Assembly (NCBI RefSeq): GCF_030297015.1
Contig: NZ_AP028056.1
Coordinates: 2,986,939 to 3,050,938 of the forward strand
Length of the DNA: 64,000 nt
From: Brooklawnia propionicigenes
GTDB taxonomy: Bacteria > Actinomycetota > Actinomycetes > Propionibacteriales > Propionibacteriaceae
Reading direction: 5' to 3'
Of this stretch, positions 8,446-18,577 are shown one piece after another (the first letter of the stretch is position 1; each line of letters starts with the position of its first letter). Below the pieces are notes generated by a model, which was not told the DNA's origin, made no database searches, and worked only from the letters and a program-made list of their open reading frames with translations. A program made the translations under genes and the position numbers.

Positions 8446-10223
8446 ACGCGGCCCCCCAGGCCGGTCGCCCGCCGGGCCGCGGTAGTGACCGCCTGCCTGA
8501 TCGCCTCGGCGGTGCCGACGATCCGCACCCGCTGCCGCGCCCTGGTGACCGCGGTGTAGAAGAGCTCCCGGGTGAGCAGCGGCGACTCGGCCGAGGGCAG
8601 CACCACGGTGACCGCGTCGTACTCGCTGCCCTGCGACTTGTGCACGGTCATCGCGTGCATCGTTTCGCTGGAGTCCAGCAGCCACGGCGAGCGCAGCCGC
8701 GGGTTGTCCCCGCTCGACAGGGCCACCTGAATCTGGCCGTCGATCCGCACGACCACGCCGGTGTCCCCATTGGAGATCTGCAGGTCGGGGGCATTGCGGG
8801 TGATCAGCACCGGCCGGCCCAGATACCACTCGCCCTCGCGTCCGTATCCGAGGATCGCCCGTCGCAGTTCGGCCTCGGCCGCACGCGACCAGCCGCCCAC
8901 CCCGTAGCGTCCCTGCCGGTGCGCACACAGTACGCGGTGGGCATCCATCGCACTGAGCGCCTGCACGGCATCCCCGGCGCGAGCCGCACTCACCATGGCC
9001 CGCCCCTGCGTGACCACATCCGCGGTCAAGGGATTGAGGGTCTCGACCAGCACAGGATCGGGATCGGTCTGGGCCCAGGTCAGCCCGTCGGGAGCCGACG
9101 CCAGCAGGTCCAGCACGTCATCGGCCCGGGACGCCAAGATGGCGTCGGCAAGGTGCTGGATCGGGCCCGCGAACCGGTGCGAGTGAGTGAGCACCGTGAT
9201 GGCGCTGCGCGGCGATCCGCCGGCCGCAGGCAGGCCGGCGCTGACGATGTCGGCGAGCACCGCACCCGCGTCCACCGAGGACAGCTGATGCGGGTCACCG
9301 ACCATGACCAGCCGCGTGCCGGGGCGCAACGCGGCCATCAGCGCCGCCATCAGATCAAGCGAGACCATCGACATCTCATCGATGATCAGCAGATCGTGCG
9401 GCAGCGGATTGCCGGCGTCACGTGTCATGCGTCCGCCTGGACGGGCCCCCAACAGCGCATGCAGGGTGGTGGCCGGCTGCACCTGAAGATGCTTCCAGAC
9501 CGCACCGTCCCGGTCGGAGCCGCTCAGCGACGCGTCCAGGGACTGCTGCATACGGGCCGCGGCCTTGCCGGTGAACGAGGCCAGCGCGACGCTGGTGCGG
9601 TGGGTCACCAGATCGTCCAGGACGCGCAGCAACCCGGCGATGGTGGTGGTCTTGCCGGTCCCCGGACCGCCCGCGATGACGCTGGTCCAGGTGCTCACCG
9701 AGGTGTCAACGGCGGCGCATTGGTCTGCGGTCAGTTCCTGAGCGGCGGATCGCTGCCGCGAGACCCGCATCACGGCGTCGGCGACGGCTTGCCGGTCGAG
9801 GGCCGGCGGCGGCAGGGCGATGCGCTGCGCCAGTGCCGTGCGGACAGCTTCCTCGGATTGCCAGTTGCGTTCCAGATAGAGCCGGTGGCCGATCAACCGG
9901 AGCGGGCGCTGATTCGCCGCGGCCTCCGCGCCGACCACCACCAATGGCGACTCGGCGAGCAGCAGCTGCCACCCCGCCGGGTCGGGCCACGGTAGCTCGC
10001 CGGCCACCGAGTGAGGCTCGTCCAGCGGTAGGCAGACCGACCCGGAGTCCTGTGCACGCAGGCACAGCGCCACAGCCAGCAACACCTCGTCGCGACATTC
10101 CCCGGTCAACCACGACAATGTGCGGGCCAGGTGCACCCCACTGGCCGAGATCAAGCCGGCGGCCGCGAACTCGGCGAGCAACCCGGTGGCGACCACCGGA
10201 ACCTCGAACACTTCGTCGGTCAT
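8442..10223 (-). CDS. recD: Exodeoxyribonuclease V alpha subunit RecD
   Basis: A 593-aa SF1B helicase, the 5'-3' motor of RecBCD. Motifs: Walker A G-G-P-G-T-G-K-T-T-T, motif II I-I-D-E-M-S-M-V-S, G-D-P-H-Q-L-S-S-V, motif V M-T-V-H-K-S-Q-G-S-E-Y-D and motif VI Y-T-A-V-T-R-A-R. An alpha-helical N-terminal region of about 150 residues precedes the motor, as in true RecD rather than RecD2, and the length suits RecD1. Its start overlaps the recB stop by 4 bases. It is the last gene of a leftward recC-recB-recD operon and meets nudC tail to tail. Confidence 0.95.
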   Translation of the reverse strand: MTDEVFEVPVVATGLLAEFAAAGLISASGVHLARTLSWLTGECRDEVLLAVALCLRAQDSGSVCLPLDEPHSVAGELPWPDPAGWQLLLAESPLVVVGAEAAANQRPLRLIGHRLYLERNWQSEEAVRTALAQRIALPPPALDRQAVADAVMRVSRQRSAAQELTADQCAAVDTSVSTWTSVIAGGPGTGKTTTIAGLLRVLDDLVTHRTSVALASFTGKAAARMQQSLDASLSGSDRDGAVWKHLQVQPATTLHALLGARPGGRMTRDAGNPLPHDLLIIDEMSMVSLDLMAALMAALRPGTRLVMVGDPHQLSSVDAGAVLADIVSAGLPAAGGSPRSAITVLTHSHRFAGPIQHLADAILASRADDVLDLLASAPDGLTWAQTDPDPVLVETLNPLTADVVTQGRAMVSAARAGDAVQALSAMDAHRVLCAHRQGRYGVGGWSRAAEAELRRAILGYGREGEWYLGRPVLITRNAPDLQISNGDTGVVVRIDGQIQVALSSGDNPRLRSPWLLDSSETMHAMTVHKSQGSEYDAVTVVLPSAESPLLTRELFYTAVTRARQRVRIVGTAEAIRQAVTTAARRATGLGGRV

Positions 10224-13200
10224 CGTTCACCCCCGGCCAGCACCGTGGACGCCGCCACGATCATCTCGGCGGGCGGCAACCAGGTGAAGACTCCGCTCGG
10301 CATGGTGCCCAGCATCGGATTGCCGGCCCCACCCATGCCACGGACGAACAGATACCCGATCCCACCCAGATGCACGCGGGGGTCGTAGCCCGGCAGCCGC
10401 CAGCCCAGATAGCGATGCAACGCGACGGCGTAGAGCAGCGCCTGCAGCGGATAATGCGCCTGACACATGGCATCGGCCATGGCATCAGGGCCGAATCGGG
10501 CCAGCCGGTTGGTCTTGTAGTCGAGGATGACATAGCGATCGGGGTCTCCGGGCACCTGGAGCACGACATCGATCGAGCCGGTGAGGAATCCTGCGAGGGT
10601 GGTACCTGCCGCGGCGGATTCGGACAGTAGCGCGCCGTAGCGCTGCAGGGGATCGCCGGGCTCGAGCATCGTCTCGAAGCAACGCGCGAGGTCGGCCACC
10701 TGCGACCGGCGGCCGACCGGACCGCCCAGGGGCAGTTCGAAGTCGAGTTCGGCCAGCCGCCGGGCCGCCCCGAGGTCGCGCAGCGTCCGATCACCGGTCA
10801 GTTTCCCCAGCGGTGTGCTGACGAGCTGAGCCAAGCCCGTTGTCAGCGCGGATACGTCCAGGCCGGTCAGCGGATAACGAACGGCCAGCCGCCGCACACT
10901 GGCGCCCAGATCGGCCTCCAACTGCGCGCTGGCGGGGTCGACATCCTCCAGAACGGCATGGACCAGACTGCCGAACTGCGTACCGCCGGGAAGCTCGGCC
11001 AGCGCGGACAGGGCCTGCTGATCCTGCTCCACAACGGCGGACAGCTCGGACACCTCGAGATCGTCATCGCCCGCCACGTCGACCTCGTCGAAGCCCGCAA
11101 CCGATCCGGGCAGCGGCCCCACCTCGTGGATGCCGGTGGTCAGACCGGTGTAGGAGGTGCGCGTCCACGCCCGGTCGATGTGGTCGGCGAAGCGGCGGGC
11201 TTCGAGCAGTCCGGCAAAGCTGGTATCGCGCGGCGCAACGCCGGCTCGCTTGGCGATCTGCTCCGGATCGACGACCGTCACACTCACCCCGGGCGGACGA
11301 CGCAGTTCGCTGGCAGGTTCAACAGGAACCTCGGATCGGGGCGCAGCATGCCAGCGGTCGTTCATCAGCAGCCGGTGCAATGGGGAACAGACCGCGTTCT
11401 GGGTGGGGGCCCACCAGCAGATGAGCAGCGACTGCGCCCGGGTGCAGGCGACATAGAAGGCCCGCAGCGATTCGGCGAGGTCTTCGGCCTGATAGCCCTC
11501 GATGCGCCCGGCACGGCCGCGTGGAGAATCAACATCCAGCACCCGCTCGCCGTCCTGGTGACCGACGACGGGCTCGTCGCGATCATCGACCTGCGCGGTG
11601 TACTTGTCGGCGGCCTGCGGCAGCAGCACGATCGGGAACTGCAATCCCTTTGCCTTGTGAACCGTCATCACCCGGATCGCGGGCCGGTCCGTGGGCAGCC
11701 GGCGGGCCCGCTCGTCCTCGTCCATCGTGTCGGCCTGTTCGATGCTGCGCCGTAAGAACTCGGTCAGCGCCGAGGACGTAAGCCGCTGGTCGGACTGGGC
11801 TTGGTTGAGCAACTCGGTGATGTGCCGCAGATCGCTGGTCAGTTCCTCGCCGCCGGGAGATCGCAGCAGCCGGGCGTAGAGATCGCGTTCGGCTACCAGG
11901 GTCTCGAAGACGGCAGCCACGCCCTGGTCGGTCAGCCGCCTTGCGCATCGGGTCAGCAGCGCGCTCATCTCGACCAGGTCGTCGTCGGACGCCGAGGCGA
12001 TATCGGCGCTGGTCCACCCGATCAGACTGGTCAGCATGGCGCGCCGCTGGTGCCAGCGGTCCGGATTCTCCAGCGCCTGCAACACGATCAGCCAGTCGGC
12101 CGCGGCCTGGGAGGTGAACACGCTGCGTTCCCCGGTGAACACGGCGGAGTATCCGCCGGCGGTGAGACGGGCATGGATGAGCCGGCCCACCTTGTTGGTG
12201 CTCACCAGCACCGCGATGTCGTCGGAGCGCACCGGACGCCAACGCCCACCCGGCTCACGCAGCTGGTGGCTGCCATCCAGCAGCTGCCCGACCTGGCCGA
12301 GCAGGTCGGCCGCGATGAGTTCGCGGGCCGGGAAGGTCTTGATCGGTTGCCCCGGGTCGATGGCGCGCACCCGCACGACCTCAGCCGGCTCCAGCGATCC
12401 TTCCCGGCGGATTCGCGGCTGCTGCTGGGCCGTGGCGACTCGCTCGAGTTCGATTCGGACACCCGGGGAACCGAGGTCGACCGGACCGAAGAGGTTCTCG
12501 ATGCCACGCACCACCTCGGCATCCGAACGGTAGTTGGTGGCCAGCCTCAGGACACGCTCGGCCTGGCCGCGGGCCTGATGGTAGGTCTCGATGTCGCCCC
12601 CGCGGAAGCGGTAGATCGCCTGCTTGGGGTCGCCGATCAACATGAGCGTGGAGCGGCCGGCGAAGCCTGCCTCGAGGAAGGCCCACTGAGCCGGATCGGT
12701 GTCCTGGAACTCGTCCACCAGCACGACCGAGAACCGTTCACTGAGCAGTTGGGCGGCCGCCTGCCCGCTGACCGGATCGGTGAGCACCGCAGACAGCCGC
12801 ATGATCATGTCGTCGTATCCGAAGACCCGGCGCGAGCGCTTCCGGGCGTCGAGCATCTCGCGAACCGCCGTCGCGAAACCCACCCGTACAGCGCCGGAGT
12901 CATCGGGCGGGTAGAGACGCTCGGCCGGGTGTGCAGCTGCCTGCTGGCCGATCGCGTGAGCGGTCTGCCAGCCGAGGCACTGCCAGCGCTCCTCTCCGAG
13001 GTAGCTGTCGGAGATCACCTCCTCGACCAGCACGCACGGGTCGGTCTCCAAGACGGTGGCCTCATCATGGTCGGCCAGCACGCCCAGCTCATCGAGCATC
13101 CGCGCAGCGAAGGTGTGCAGTGTGAAGATCGGGGCGGCGTCGACCAGGCCGATCGCCTCGTCCAGCCGGTCGGCACGCAGCCTGGCGATCGCAGGATCGG

Positions 13201-13495
13201 TATCGCACAACAAGACCGCGACCCGATCGGAGCTGTCCAGCCTGCCGTCGCGCAACCAGCCATCGATCGCCAGCTTGCCGGCGATGAGCCGGGTGCGAAT
13301 GCCGTCGCGCAGTTCACTGGTGGCTCGGCGGGAGAAGGTGACTGCCAGGATCTGGTCGAGGGGCAGGCCGTCGGCCACGTAGCGGGTGACCAGCGCGGCG
13401 ATGGCATAGGTTTTGCCGGTGCCTGCGCTGGCTTCCAGGACGATCGTGGTGCCGGGGGCGGGCAACGGCTGGTCGAGCCGGAAGATCTCATTCAT
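10220..13495 (-). CDS. recB: Exodeoxyribonuclease V beta subunit RecB
   Basis: A 1091-aa SF1A helicase-nuclease, the catalytic core of RecBCD (3'-5' motor plus nuclease). Walker A reads E-A-S-A-G-T-G-K-T-Y close to the N-terminus. Motif II is L-V-D-E-F-Q-D-T-D-P, followed by G-D-P-K-Q-A-I-Y-R-F-R-G-G, N-Y-R-S, motif V T-V-H-K-A-K-G-L-Q-F and motif VI Y-V-A-C-T-R-A-Q. The C-terminal nuclease has G-S-I-D-V-V and L-D-Y-K-T-N, so the metal-binding Asp/Asp/Lys set is present. It overlaps recC by 8 bases and recD by 4. Gene order recC-recB-recD is that of mycobacteria. Confidence 0.95.
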   Translation of the reverse strand: MNEIFRLDQPLPAPGTTIVLEASAGTGKTYAIAALVTRYVADGLPLDQILAVTFSRRATSELRDGIRTRLIAGKLAIDGWLRDGRLDSSDRVAVLLCDTDPAIARLRADRLDEAIGLVDAAPIFTLHTFAARMLDELGVLADHDEATVLETDPCVLVEEVISDSYLGEERWQCLGWQTAHAIGQQAAAHPAERLYPPDDSGAVRVGFATAVREMLDARKRSRRVFGYDDMIMRLSAVLTDPVSGQAAAQLLSERFSVVLVDEFQDTDPAQWAFLEAGFAGRSTLMLIGDPKQAIYRFRGGDIETYHQARGQAERVLRLATNYRSDAEVVRGIENLFGPVDLGSPGVRIELERVATAQQQPRIRREGSLEPAEVVRVRAIDPGQPIKTFPARELIAADLLGQVGQLLDGSHQLREPGGRWRPVRSDDIAVLVSTNKVGRLIHARLTAGGYSAVFTGERSVFTSQAAADWLIVLQALENPDRWHQRRAMLTSLIGWTSADIASASDDDLVEMSALLTRCARRLTDQGVAAVFETLVAERDLYARLLRSPGGEELTSDLRHITELLNQAQSDQRLTSSALTEFLRRSIEQADTMDEDERARRLPTDRPAIRVMTVHKAKGLQFPIVLLPQAADKYTAQVDDRDEPVVGHQDGERVLDVDSPRGRAGRIEGYQAEDLAESLRAFYVACTRAQSLLICWWAPTQNAVCSPLHRLLMNDRWHAAPRSEVPVEPASELRRPPGVSVTVVDPEQIAKRAGVAPRDTSFAGLLEARRFADHIDRAWTRTSYTGLTTGIHEVGPLPGSVAGFDEVDVAGDDDLEVSELSAVVEQDQQALSALAELPGGTQFGSLVHAVLEDVDPASAQLEADLGASVRRLAVRYPLTGLDVSALTTGLAQLVSTPLGKLTGDRTLRDLGAARRLAELDFELPLGGPVGRRSQVADLARCFETMLEPGDPLQRYGALLSESAAAGTTLAGFLTGSIDVVLQVPGDPDRYVILDYKTNRLARFGPDAMADAMCQAHYPLQALLYAVALHRYLGWRLPGYDPRVHLGGIGYLFVRGMGGAGNPMLGTMPSGVFTWLPPAEMIVAASTVLAGGER

Positions 13496-16400
13496 CGCAG
13501 TCCGTCCCGCCCGGACGCCAGGGATTCAGATGATCCTTGATGGGCGCGATCACCTGGTCGCACAACTGCTCGAACCTGCCCGGCCGCGCGGCGTGCAGTT
13601 CATCGAAGTCTGCGAAGAAGTACTGCCAGTTGGCGTCCTCGTCCGCGTACGCCTGGTGGGCACGGCTGAGTGGTTCACCGGATTTCCAGTTGAGCAGATC
13701 GGTGTATGCGGCGCCGGTGCGCAACGGCAGGGGCAGGATCTGATGCAGGCCTTCGGCGCGTACTGCGACGAGATCGCTCAGCAACTGACGGGCCTGCGAC
13801 GCCGGTGGGGCAGTGAGCTGATAGCAGCGTTTGCCGATCAGTAGCCCGCCCACCTGGGCCAGGTCGGGGCCAGGGTCTGCTGCTGCCAACAGAAGCCTGA
13901 TCCAGCAGGTCAGCGCGTCATCAGGCTTGGGAAAGCCGAATCTCTTGACCACTACTCGGCGGTCGAACAGTTGAATGCGGCCCTGTAACCGGACCGCAGG
14001 CAAGTCCAGCTGGCAGTCCGCCAGGAATGGCTCGCCCGCGTGGGCGGCGCGCACCGATCGGGCAACGATCTGCGCGTCGGCCAGTTGGCTATCGAGCACC
14101 CGGGCGCCTGCTTGTCCGGGCAGGACCTGACCCGACAGCCAGACCTTGCGGCGGGTCAGGTCGGCGTCGTGGCCGGCGCTGAGCGCCTCGAACAGCTCGT
14201 TGCCGACCGACCACACGGCCAGATGGTCGGGGGCGATCGGCAGGCTGGTCTGCAATTCGCGTTCGAAGGACGACAGGGTCGTGCCGGTCGCCTCGCGCAA
14301 CAGCGTCCGGGCAGGGTTGACGAAGAAGGCGATGAGCTGTTCGACATCGACCTCGGTTGGCGCTGCGGCCGGATGGTGCAGCTGCCAGTGCGGGACGCCC
14401 GGGGCCGGCGGGGTCTGCAACGCGCATGCCCCGAGCAAACCCTGACGGTCGAAACTGGACACCTGTTCATCCCCGCTGATGGTGAAATCCTGCCAGCCAT
14501 GTGGATGCAGCGGATGCCACCGCACCAAGGCATCCCCTGGCAGTGCATCGCTGCCGGGTGCCCGCCACTGCCCGGATGGTCCTTGAATCGCGCAGGCCTC
14601 CATCAGCTCGGCGATGCAGACGGGCACGGGGCGCACCGACCCGGACGACTGGTCGGCTCCCTGGGTGATGACCACCAAGGCGTCCTGTGCAGCCAACACG
14701 GCATCGAGCAGCCGCTGGCGGCGCACCGCCCGACGATCAGTGGTCCAGTGGGCGGCGCGCCGGCCCGGAGCACGAAGCAGATCGTCGCCGTCGAAACCGG
14801 CCGGCCCCGGAAAATGCGCGTCGTCGAGGCCCAGAACACAGATCACCCGGGCCTCGATGCCGGCCAGATCGTCGAGGTCGGTCACCAGCAGCGAGCCGTT
14901 GCCGTAGTTGGGGCGGCGACTGGCCGAGTGGCGCCTCGAATCCAACCAGCAGGCGATGTCGCCGATATCGAGTAGACCCCGGCGTCCGGCCGCCTGCTCG
15001 CCGAGATCGGCAAGTTCACCGAGCGCGTGGCTGAGCTGCCAACTGTCCTCGAATTCGGTGGAGGTGAGCAATTCGATGGCCTCGCGCAGCCTGTCGACCC
15101 AGACTTGGGCTGGCGCGGCGGTAGCGAACGGCTGGCTGATCTTGCGCACCCGGGAGATCAGCTCGGCGAGCTGGCCGATCAGCTCGGCGTCCGAGCCCTG
15201 CACCTGAGCCAGCGGCGCCGAGGTACCCAGCACCACGGGCGGTTCGTCGGCCAGGGCGAGGCTGATCAACATCCGCTGAACACCGGCCAGCCAGGTCGAC
15301 TGCCTGATCGCCAGGCCGTTGCGGCGCCGCTGCTCCGCGTCCACCCCCCAACGGATCTGGGCGGCCGCGATCAACTCGCGCAGCCGCTCGATATCGTCGG
15401 CGTCGAATCCGAAACGATGCGCGACCGGCGGCAGCTGACAGAAATCCAGCAGGTCGACGCTGGTGGCCCGTTCCGTATAGAGGCTCAGCAGTTCGGCCAG
15501 CACCGCCAGCACCGGGTTGAACGAACTCACCGAGCTGTGTGCCAGCTGGACGCGCAGCCGGTGCCCAGGGTGGAAACCGGCTCCGGGATCCAGGCAGAAC
15601 GATGCTTCGACCAGCGGCGCATACTCGGCGATGCTGGTGCACAGCACCACGACATCGCGGGGCTGCAGGCTGGGATCGTCGGTGAACAACCCGCACAGGG
15701 CGTCGCGCAGGACCTCGACCTGGCGGTCGGGGCCGTGACAGGCATGGATCTGCAGTGATTGATCGGCGAACTGTCGCGGTGCAGCGGGCAGGTCGCGCCG
15801 CAGCTCGTACTGCACCTGATGCAGCAGGCTGCCCGAGCGCGGCGCGCCGGCCGGCGCGCTGTCGCCCGGCATATTGTCGCCCGGCCGGCGGCTGGCATGA
15901 TGACGCAAGAACGCCGAACCGGCCCGGGTGGTGTCGACCGGGATTCCTTCGGCGCAGATCAGGTGCACCTCATGATGGTGGCCGAGCGCGTCGATGAGAT
16001 CACGGCCGGCATCGTCCGGGTCGTCCAGCGCCACCAGGACGATCCGACGCGGTAGCTCACGATCCGGACCAGCGGCCAGCTCGTCGAGTCGTTGCCGGTA
16101 GTGCTCGGCCGGATCGCCGCCCAACAAGGCTCGCACGGCCCGCCACAGGTCGGGTTGCCACAGCTGAGCCGGGGCCAGCGGCTGGCCGTCAGGATCGGTG
16201 TTGTGACCGTCGCGCCATGCGGACACCATCTGCGGAGCCTGGGCGGCATAGCGGCGCAGCACTCGAGCCAGCCGCTGTGCGGTCGCGTAGCGGCGACCCG
16301 GGCGGCTGCCCGGCGCACCCAGGTGACGCCGGAGGGGGGCCAACGCCTCGGCGTGGGCCGGATCGTCCAGCACGTCGCAGATGGCCAGCGTCAACGTCTC

Positions 16401-16643
16401 GCCCTGCCAGGTATCGCCACGGAACCGCTCGATGAACACCCGCCAGGTCACCAGTTCGATGCCGGCAGAAATCTGCGGGCCACCGGGGCGGCCGGCCAGG
16501 TACTGGGAAAACGACCGCCGATGGGCTGCTGAGGGCAGCACCACGAGATCGGCGGCCAGTGGTCCGGCGGGGATGGACTGCAGGAGCTTCGCCGCGTGCT
16601 CACAGGCCTCGCGCCATCCGGTGACCGGTACTTTCTCAATCAT
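13488..16643 (-). CDS. recC: Exodeoxyribonuclease V gamma subunit RecC
   Basis: A 1051-aa protein matching RecC, the subunit that holds the complex together, splits the strands and recognises Chi. RecC has inactive helicase and nuclease folds, and no Walker A or DEXX box is visible. Recognisable stretches include V-V-L-P-S-A-A-H-R-R near the N-terminus, R-R-Y-A-A-Q-A-P-Q, the acidic C-A-E-G-I-P and P-R-D-V-V-V-L-C segments, and L-G-L-D-D-A-H-F-P near residue 600. It is first in the leftward recCBD operon and divergent from uvrD2, with about 110 bases between starts that must hold both promoters. Assignment is by operon position and RecC-like segments; sequence conservation in RecC is generally low. 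Confidence 0.9.
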   Translation of the reverse strand: MIEKVPVTGWREACEHAAKLLQSIPAGPLAADLVVLPSAAHRRSFSQYLAGRPGGPQISAGIELVTWRVFIERFRGDTWQGETLTLAICDVLDDPAHAEALAPLRRHLGAPGSRPGRRYATAQRLARVLRRYAAQAPQMVSAWRDGHNTDPDGQPLAPAQLWQPDLWRAVRALLGGDPAEHYRQRLDELAAGPDRELPRRIVLVALDDPDDAGRDLIDALGHHHEVHLICAEGIPVDTTRAGSAFLRHHASRRPGDNMPGDSAPAGAPRSGSLLHQVQYELRRDLPAAPRQFADQSLQIHACHGPDRQVEVLRDALCGLFTDDPSLQPRDVVVLCTSIAEYAPLVEASFCLDPGAGFHPGHRLRVQLAHSSVSSFNPVLAVLAELLSLYTERATSVDLLDFCQLPPVAHRFGFDADDIERLRELIAAAQIRWGVDAEQRRRNGLAIRQSTWLAGVQRMLISLALADEPPVVLGTSAPLAQVQGSDAELIGQLAELISRVRKISQPFATAAPAQVWVDRLREAIELLTSTEFEDSWQLSHALGELADLGEQAAGRRGLLDIGDIACWLDSRRHSASRRPNYGNGSLLVTDLDDLAGIEARVICVLGLDDAHFPGPAGFDGDDLLRAPGRRAAHWTTDRRAVRRQRLLDAVLAAQDALVVITQGADQSSGSVRPVPVCIAELMEACAIQGPSGQWRAPGSDALPGDALVRWHPLHPHGWQDFTISGDEQVSSFDRQGLLGACALQTPPAPGVPHWQLHHPAAAPTEVDVEQLIAFFVNPARTLLREATGTTLSSFERELQTSLPIAPDHLAVWSVGNELFEALSAGHDADLTRRKVWLSGQVLPGQAGARVLDSQLADAQIVARSVRAAHAGEPFLADCQLDLPAVRLQGRIQLFDRRVVVKRFGFPKPDDALTCWIRLLLAAADPGPDLAQVGGLLIGKRCYQLTAPPASQARQLLSDLVAVRAEGLHQILPLPLRTGAAYTDLLNWKSGEPLSRAHQAYADEDANWQYFFADFDELHAARPGRFEQLCDQVIAPIKDHLNPWRPGGTDCDE

Positions 16644-16741
16644 CGAAACTCACCTTAGAACCCAGCTGTGACATTTCGTGGCTCGTTGCGCTGCCGCGGT
16701 CCAGGTCAGAAGAGGTCGTCACTTTTGTCACTGCCACCGCC

Positions 16742-16747
16742 TACAGT
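16742..16747 (+). promoter_or_regulatory. Probable -10 element of uvrD2
   Basis: TACAGT lies 8 bases before the GTG start of uvrD2 and no ribosome-binding site is visible, so the transcript probably starts at or next to the start codon (leaderless). Confidence 0.45.
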
Positions 16748-16755
16748 GAATCGGC

Positions 16756-18552
16756 GTGAGTACCGAAGCAACGCTGGCAGCGCGCGTCCTGGAGGATCTG
16801 GACGCGGAGCAGCGGGCGGTGGCGACCAGCTTCGGGTGTCCCGTCGTGGTGCTCGCAGGCGCAGGGACCGGCAAGACCCGGGCCATCACGCACCGGATCG
16901 CCTACGGTGCGGCCAGTGGGGTGCTGGAGGCCAGGCGCACCTTGGCGGTCACCTTCACCAGCAAGGCGGCCACCGAGTTGCGCCGCCGGCTGACCCAACT
17001 CGGCGTGCCGCGAGTGCAGGCGCGCACCTTCCATGCTGCCGCATTGCGCCAGATCAGCTACTTCTGGCCGCGGGTCTATGGCGTCGAGCTGCCACCGGTG
17101 GCCAACGGCAACTTCGGCATCATTGCGGAAGCTGCGCGTGCCGTGCCGATCAGCGTCGAGACGCCGTTGTTGCGTGACCTTGCGGCCGAGATCAGCTGGG
17201 CGAAGGTCTCGAACGTGCCACCCGATCGATACAGCGACCTCGCCCCACAGGCCGGGCGCGAGGTCGGAGGGTTGGATGCCGACCAGGTCGCGTCGGTTCT
17301 GGTGCGCTACGAGCAGGTGAAGAAGCACCAGGGGGTCATCGATTTCGACGACATCCTGCTGTGTGCGATAGCCCTGTTGCATGAGCATCCCGAAGTCGCC
17401 GACCAGGTCCGCGACCAGTACCGGCACTTCGTCGTGGACGAGTACCAAGACGTCAGTCCGATTCAGCGCACCATGCTGGAACTGTGGCTGGGCGACCGCG
17501 AGGACATCTGTGTGGTGGGTGACCCCAACCAGGCGATTCATACCTTCGCCGGCGCTCAACCGGCTTATCTGACCACCTTCGGCCGCGACCATCCCGGTGC
17601 GCTGACCCTCAGGCTGCGCACCAACTACCGTTCAACCCCTCAGGTGCTGACGGTGGCGAATGCGCTGATCGGTTCCGGCGCCGGGCTTCGGGCCACCCGC
17701 GATGGGGGTCCCGCGGTCCAGGTCGTCGCGGCCGCCGACGAGCAGACCGAAGCCGCCGACGCCGTCTCCTGGCTGGTCGCCCAACATCACCGTGGGCTGG
17801 CATGGCGACAGCTTGCGGTGCTGTACCGGATCAACGCCCAATCCGAGGTCCTTGCCGGCGAACTGCGAGCGGCCAAGGTGCCCTTCGTGCTGCGCGATGC
17901 CGAGCATCAGGACCCGTCCGACGATGCCGTGACGTTGTCGACGATTCATTCGGCCAAGGGTCTGGAGTGGGAGGCGGTCGCGATGATCGGATTGTCGGAC
18001 GGGCTGTTGCCGTTCGTCCTGGCCGATACCGCCGCAGCGATCGCTGAGGAGAAGCGCCTGCTCTATGTGGGCTTGACCAGGGCGAGAACCGAACTGAGGT
18101 TGTCCTGGGCTCGGACCGGGGGACATGGCCGCGGAATGCGCGAGCCGTCCCGCTTCCTGCGCACTGCTGGGTTGGTCGAGCGCGGGGTGGTTACCTCGGA
18201 CATGCCGCAGCAGGGCTCACGCTTTCGCAAGCCGCGAGCGCTGCCGGCGTGTCATGTCTGCGGGGAGGCCTTGAGTGATGCTGTCGAGATCAAGCTCGGA
18301 CGCCATGAGGGTTGCCCGGCGAGGCTTGATGTGGAGCTTCTGGATGCGCTGCATCAATGGCGGAGCGTGCAAGCGCAGAACCAGTCGGTGCCGGCATTCG
18401 TCGTATTCACCGACGCGACACTACGTGCGCTCGCTGAACAGAAGCCGGTAGACCCGGCCGATTTGATGAAGATCCCCGGCATCGGACGGGTCAAATGCGA
18501 GTGCTACGGTAACCAACTGATCGAAGTGATCGCCCATCATGCGTCGGTCTAG
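16756..18552 (+). CDS. uvrD2: ATP-dependent DNA helicase UvrD2
   Basis: A 598-aa SF1A helicase with a C-terminal HRDC domain, matching actinobacterial UvrD2. Motifs: Walker A G-A-G-T-G-K-T-R, V-V-D-E-Y-Q-D-V, G-D-P-N-Q-A-I-H-T-F-A-G-A, N-Y-R-S, T-I-H-S-A-K-G-L-E-W and Y-V-G-L-T-R-A-R. After the motor comes a C-x-x-C-G-E ... H-E-G-C cluster like the zinc motif of mycobacterial UvrD2, then an HRDC domain ending in M-K-I-P-G-I-G-R-V-K. It is about 100 residues shorter than the mycobacterial protein. In mycobacteria uvrD2 lies near nudC; here recCBD sits between them. Confidence 0.93.
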   Translation: MSTEATLAARVLEDLDAEQRAVATSFGCPVVVLAGAGTGKTRAITHRIAYGAASGVLEARRTLAVTFTSKAATELRRRLTQLGVPRVQARTFHAAALRQISYFWPRVYGVELPPVANGNFGIIAEAARAVPISVETPLLRDLAAEISWAKVSNVPPDRYSDLAPQAGREVGGLDADQVASVLVRYEQVKKHQGVIDFDDILLCAIALLHEHPEVADQVRDQYRHFVVDEYQDVSPIQRTMLELWLGDREDICVVGDPNQAIHTFAGAQPAYLTTFGRDHPGALTLRLRTNYRSTPQVLTVANALIGSGAGLRATRDGGPAVQVVAAADEQTEAADAVSWLVAQHHRGLAWRQLAVLYRINAQSEVLAGELRAAKVPFVLRDAEHQDPSDDAVTLSTIHSAKGLEWEAVAMIGLSDGLLPFVLADTAAAIAEEKRLLYVGLTRARTELRLSWARTGGHGRGMREPSRFLRTAGLVERGVVTSDMPQQGSRFRKPRALPACHVCGEALSDAVEIKLGRHEGCPARLDVELLDALHQWRSVQAQNQSVPAFVVFTDATLRALAEQKPVDPADLMKIPGIGRVKCECYGNQLIEVIAHHASV

Positions 18553-18577
18553 CCCAATGCCGGGAACCCCACGGACT

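Noticed and set aside
11801-13540. 579-codon plus-strand frame opposite recB
   Set aside because: Antisense to the RecB motor motifs; composition is a codon shadow.
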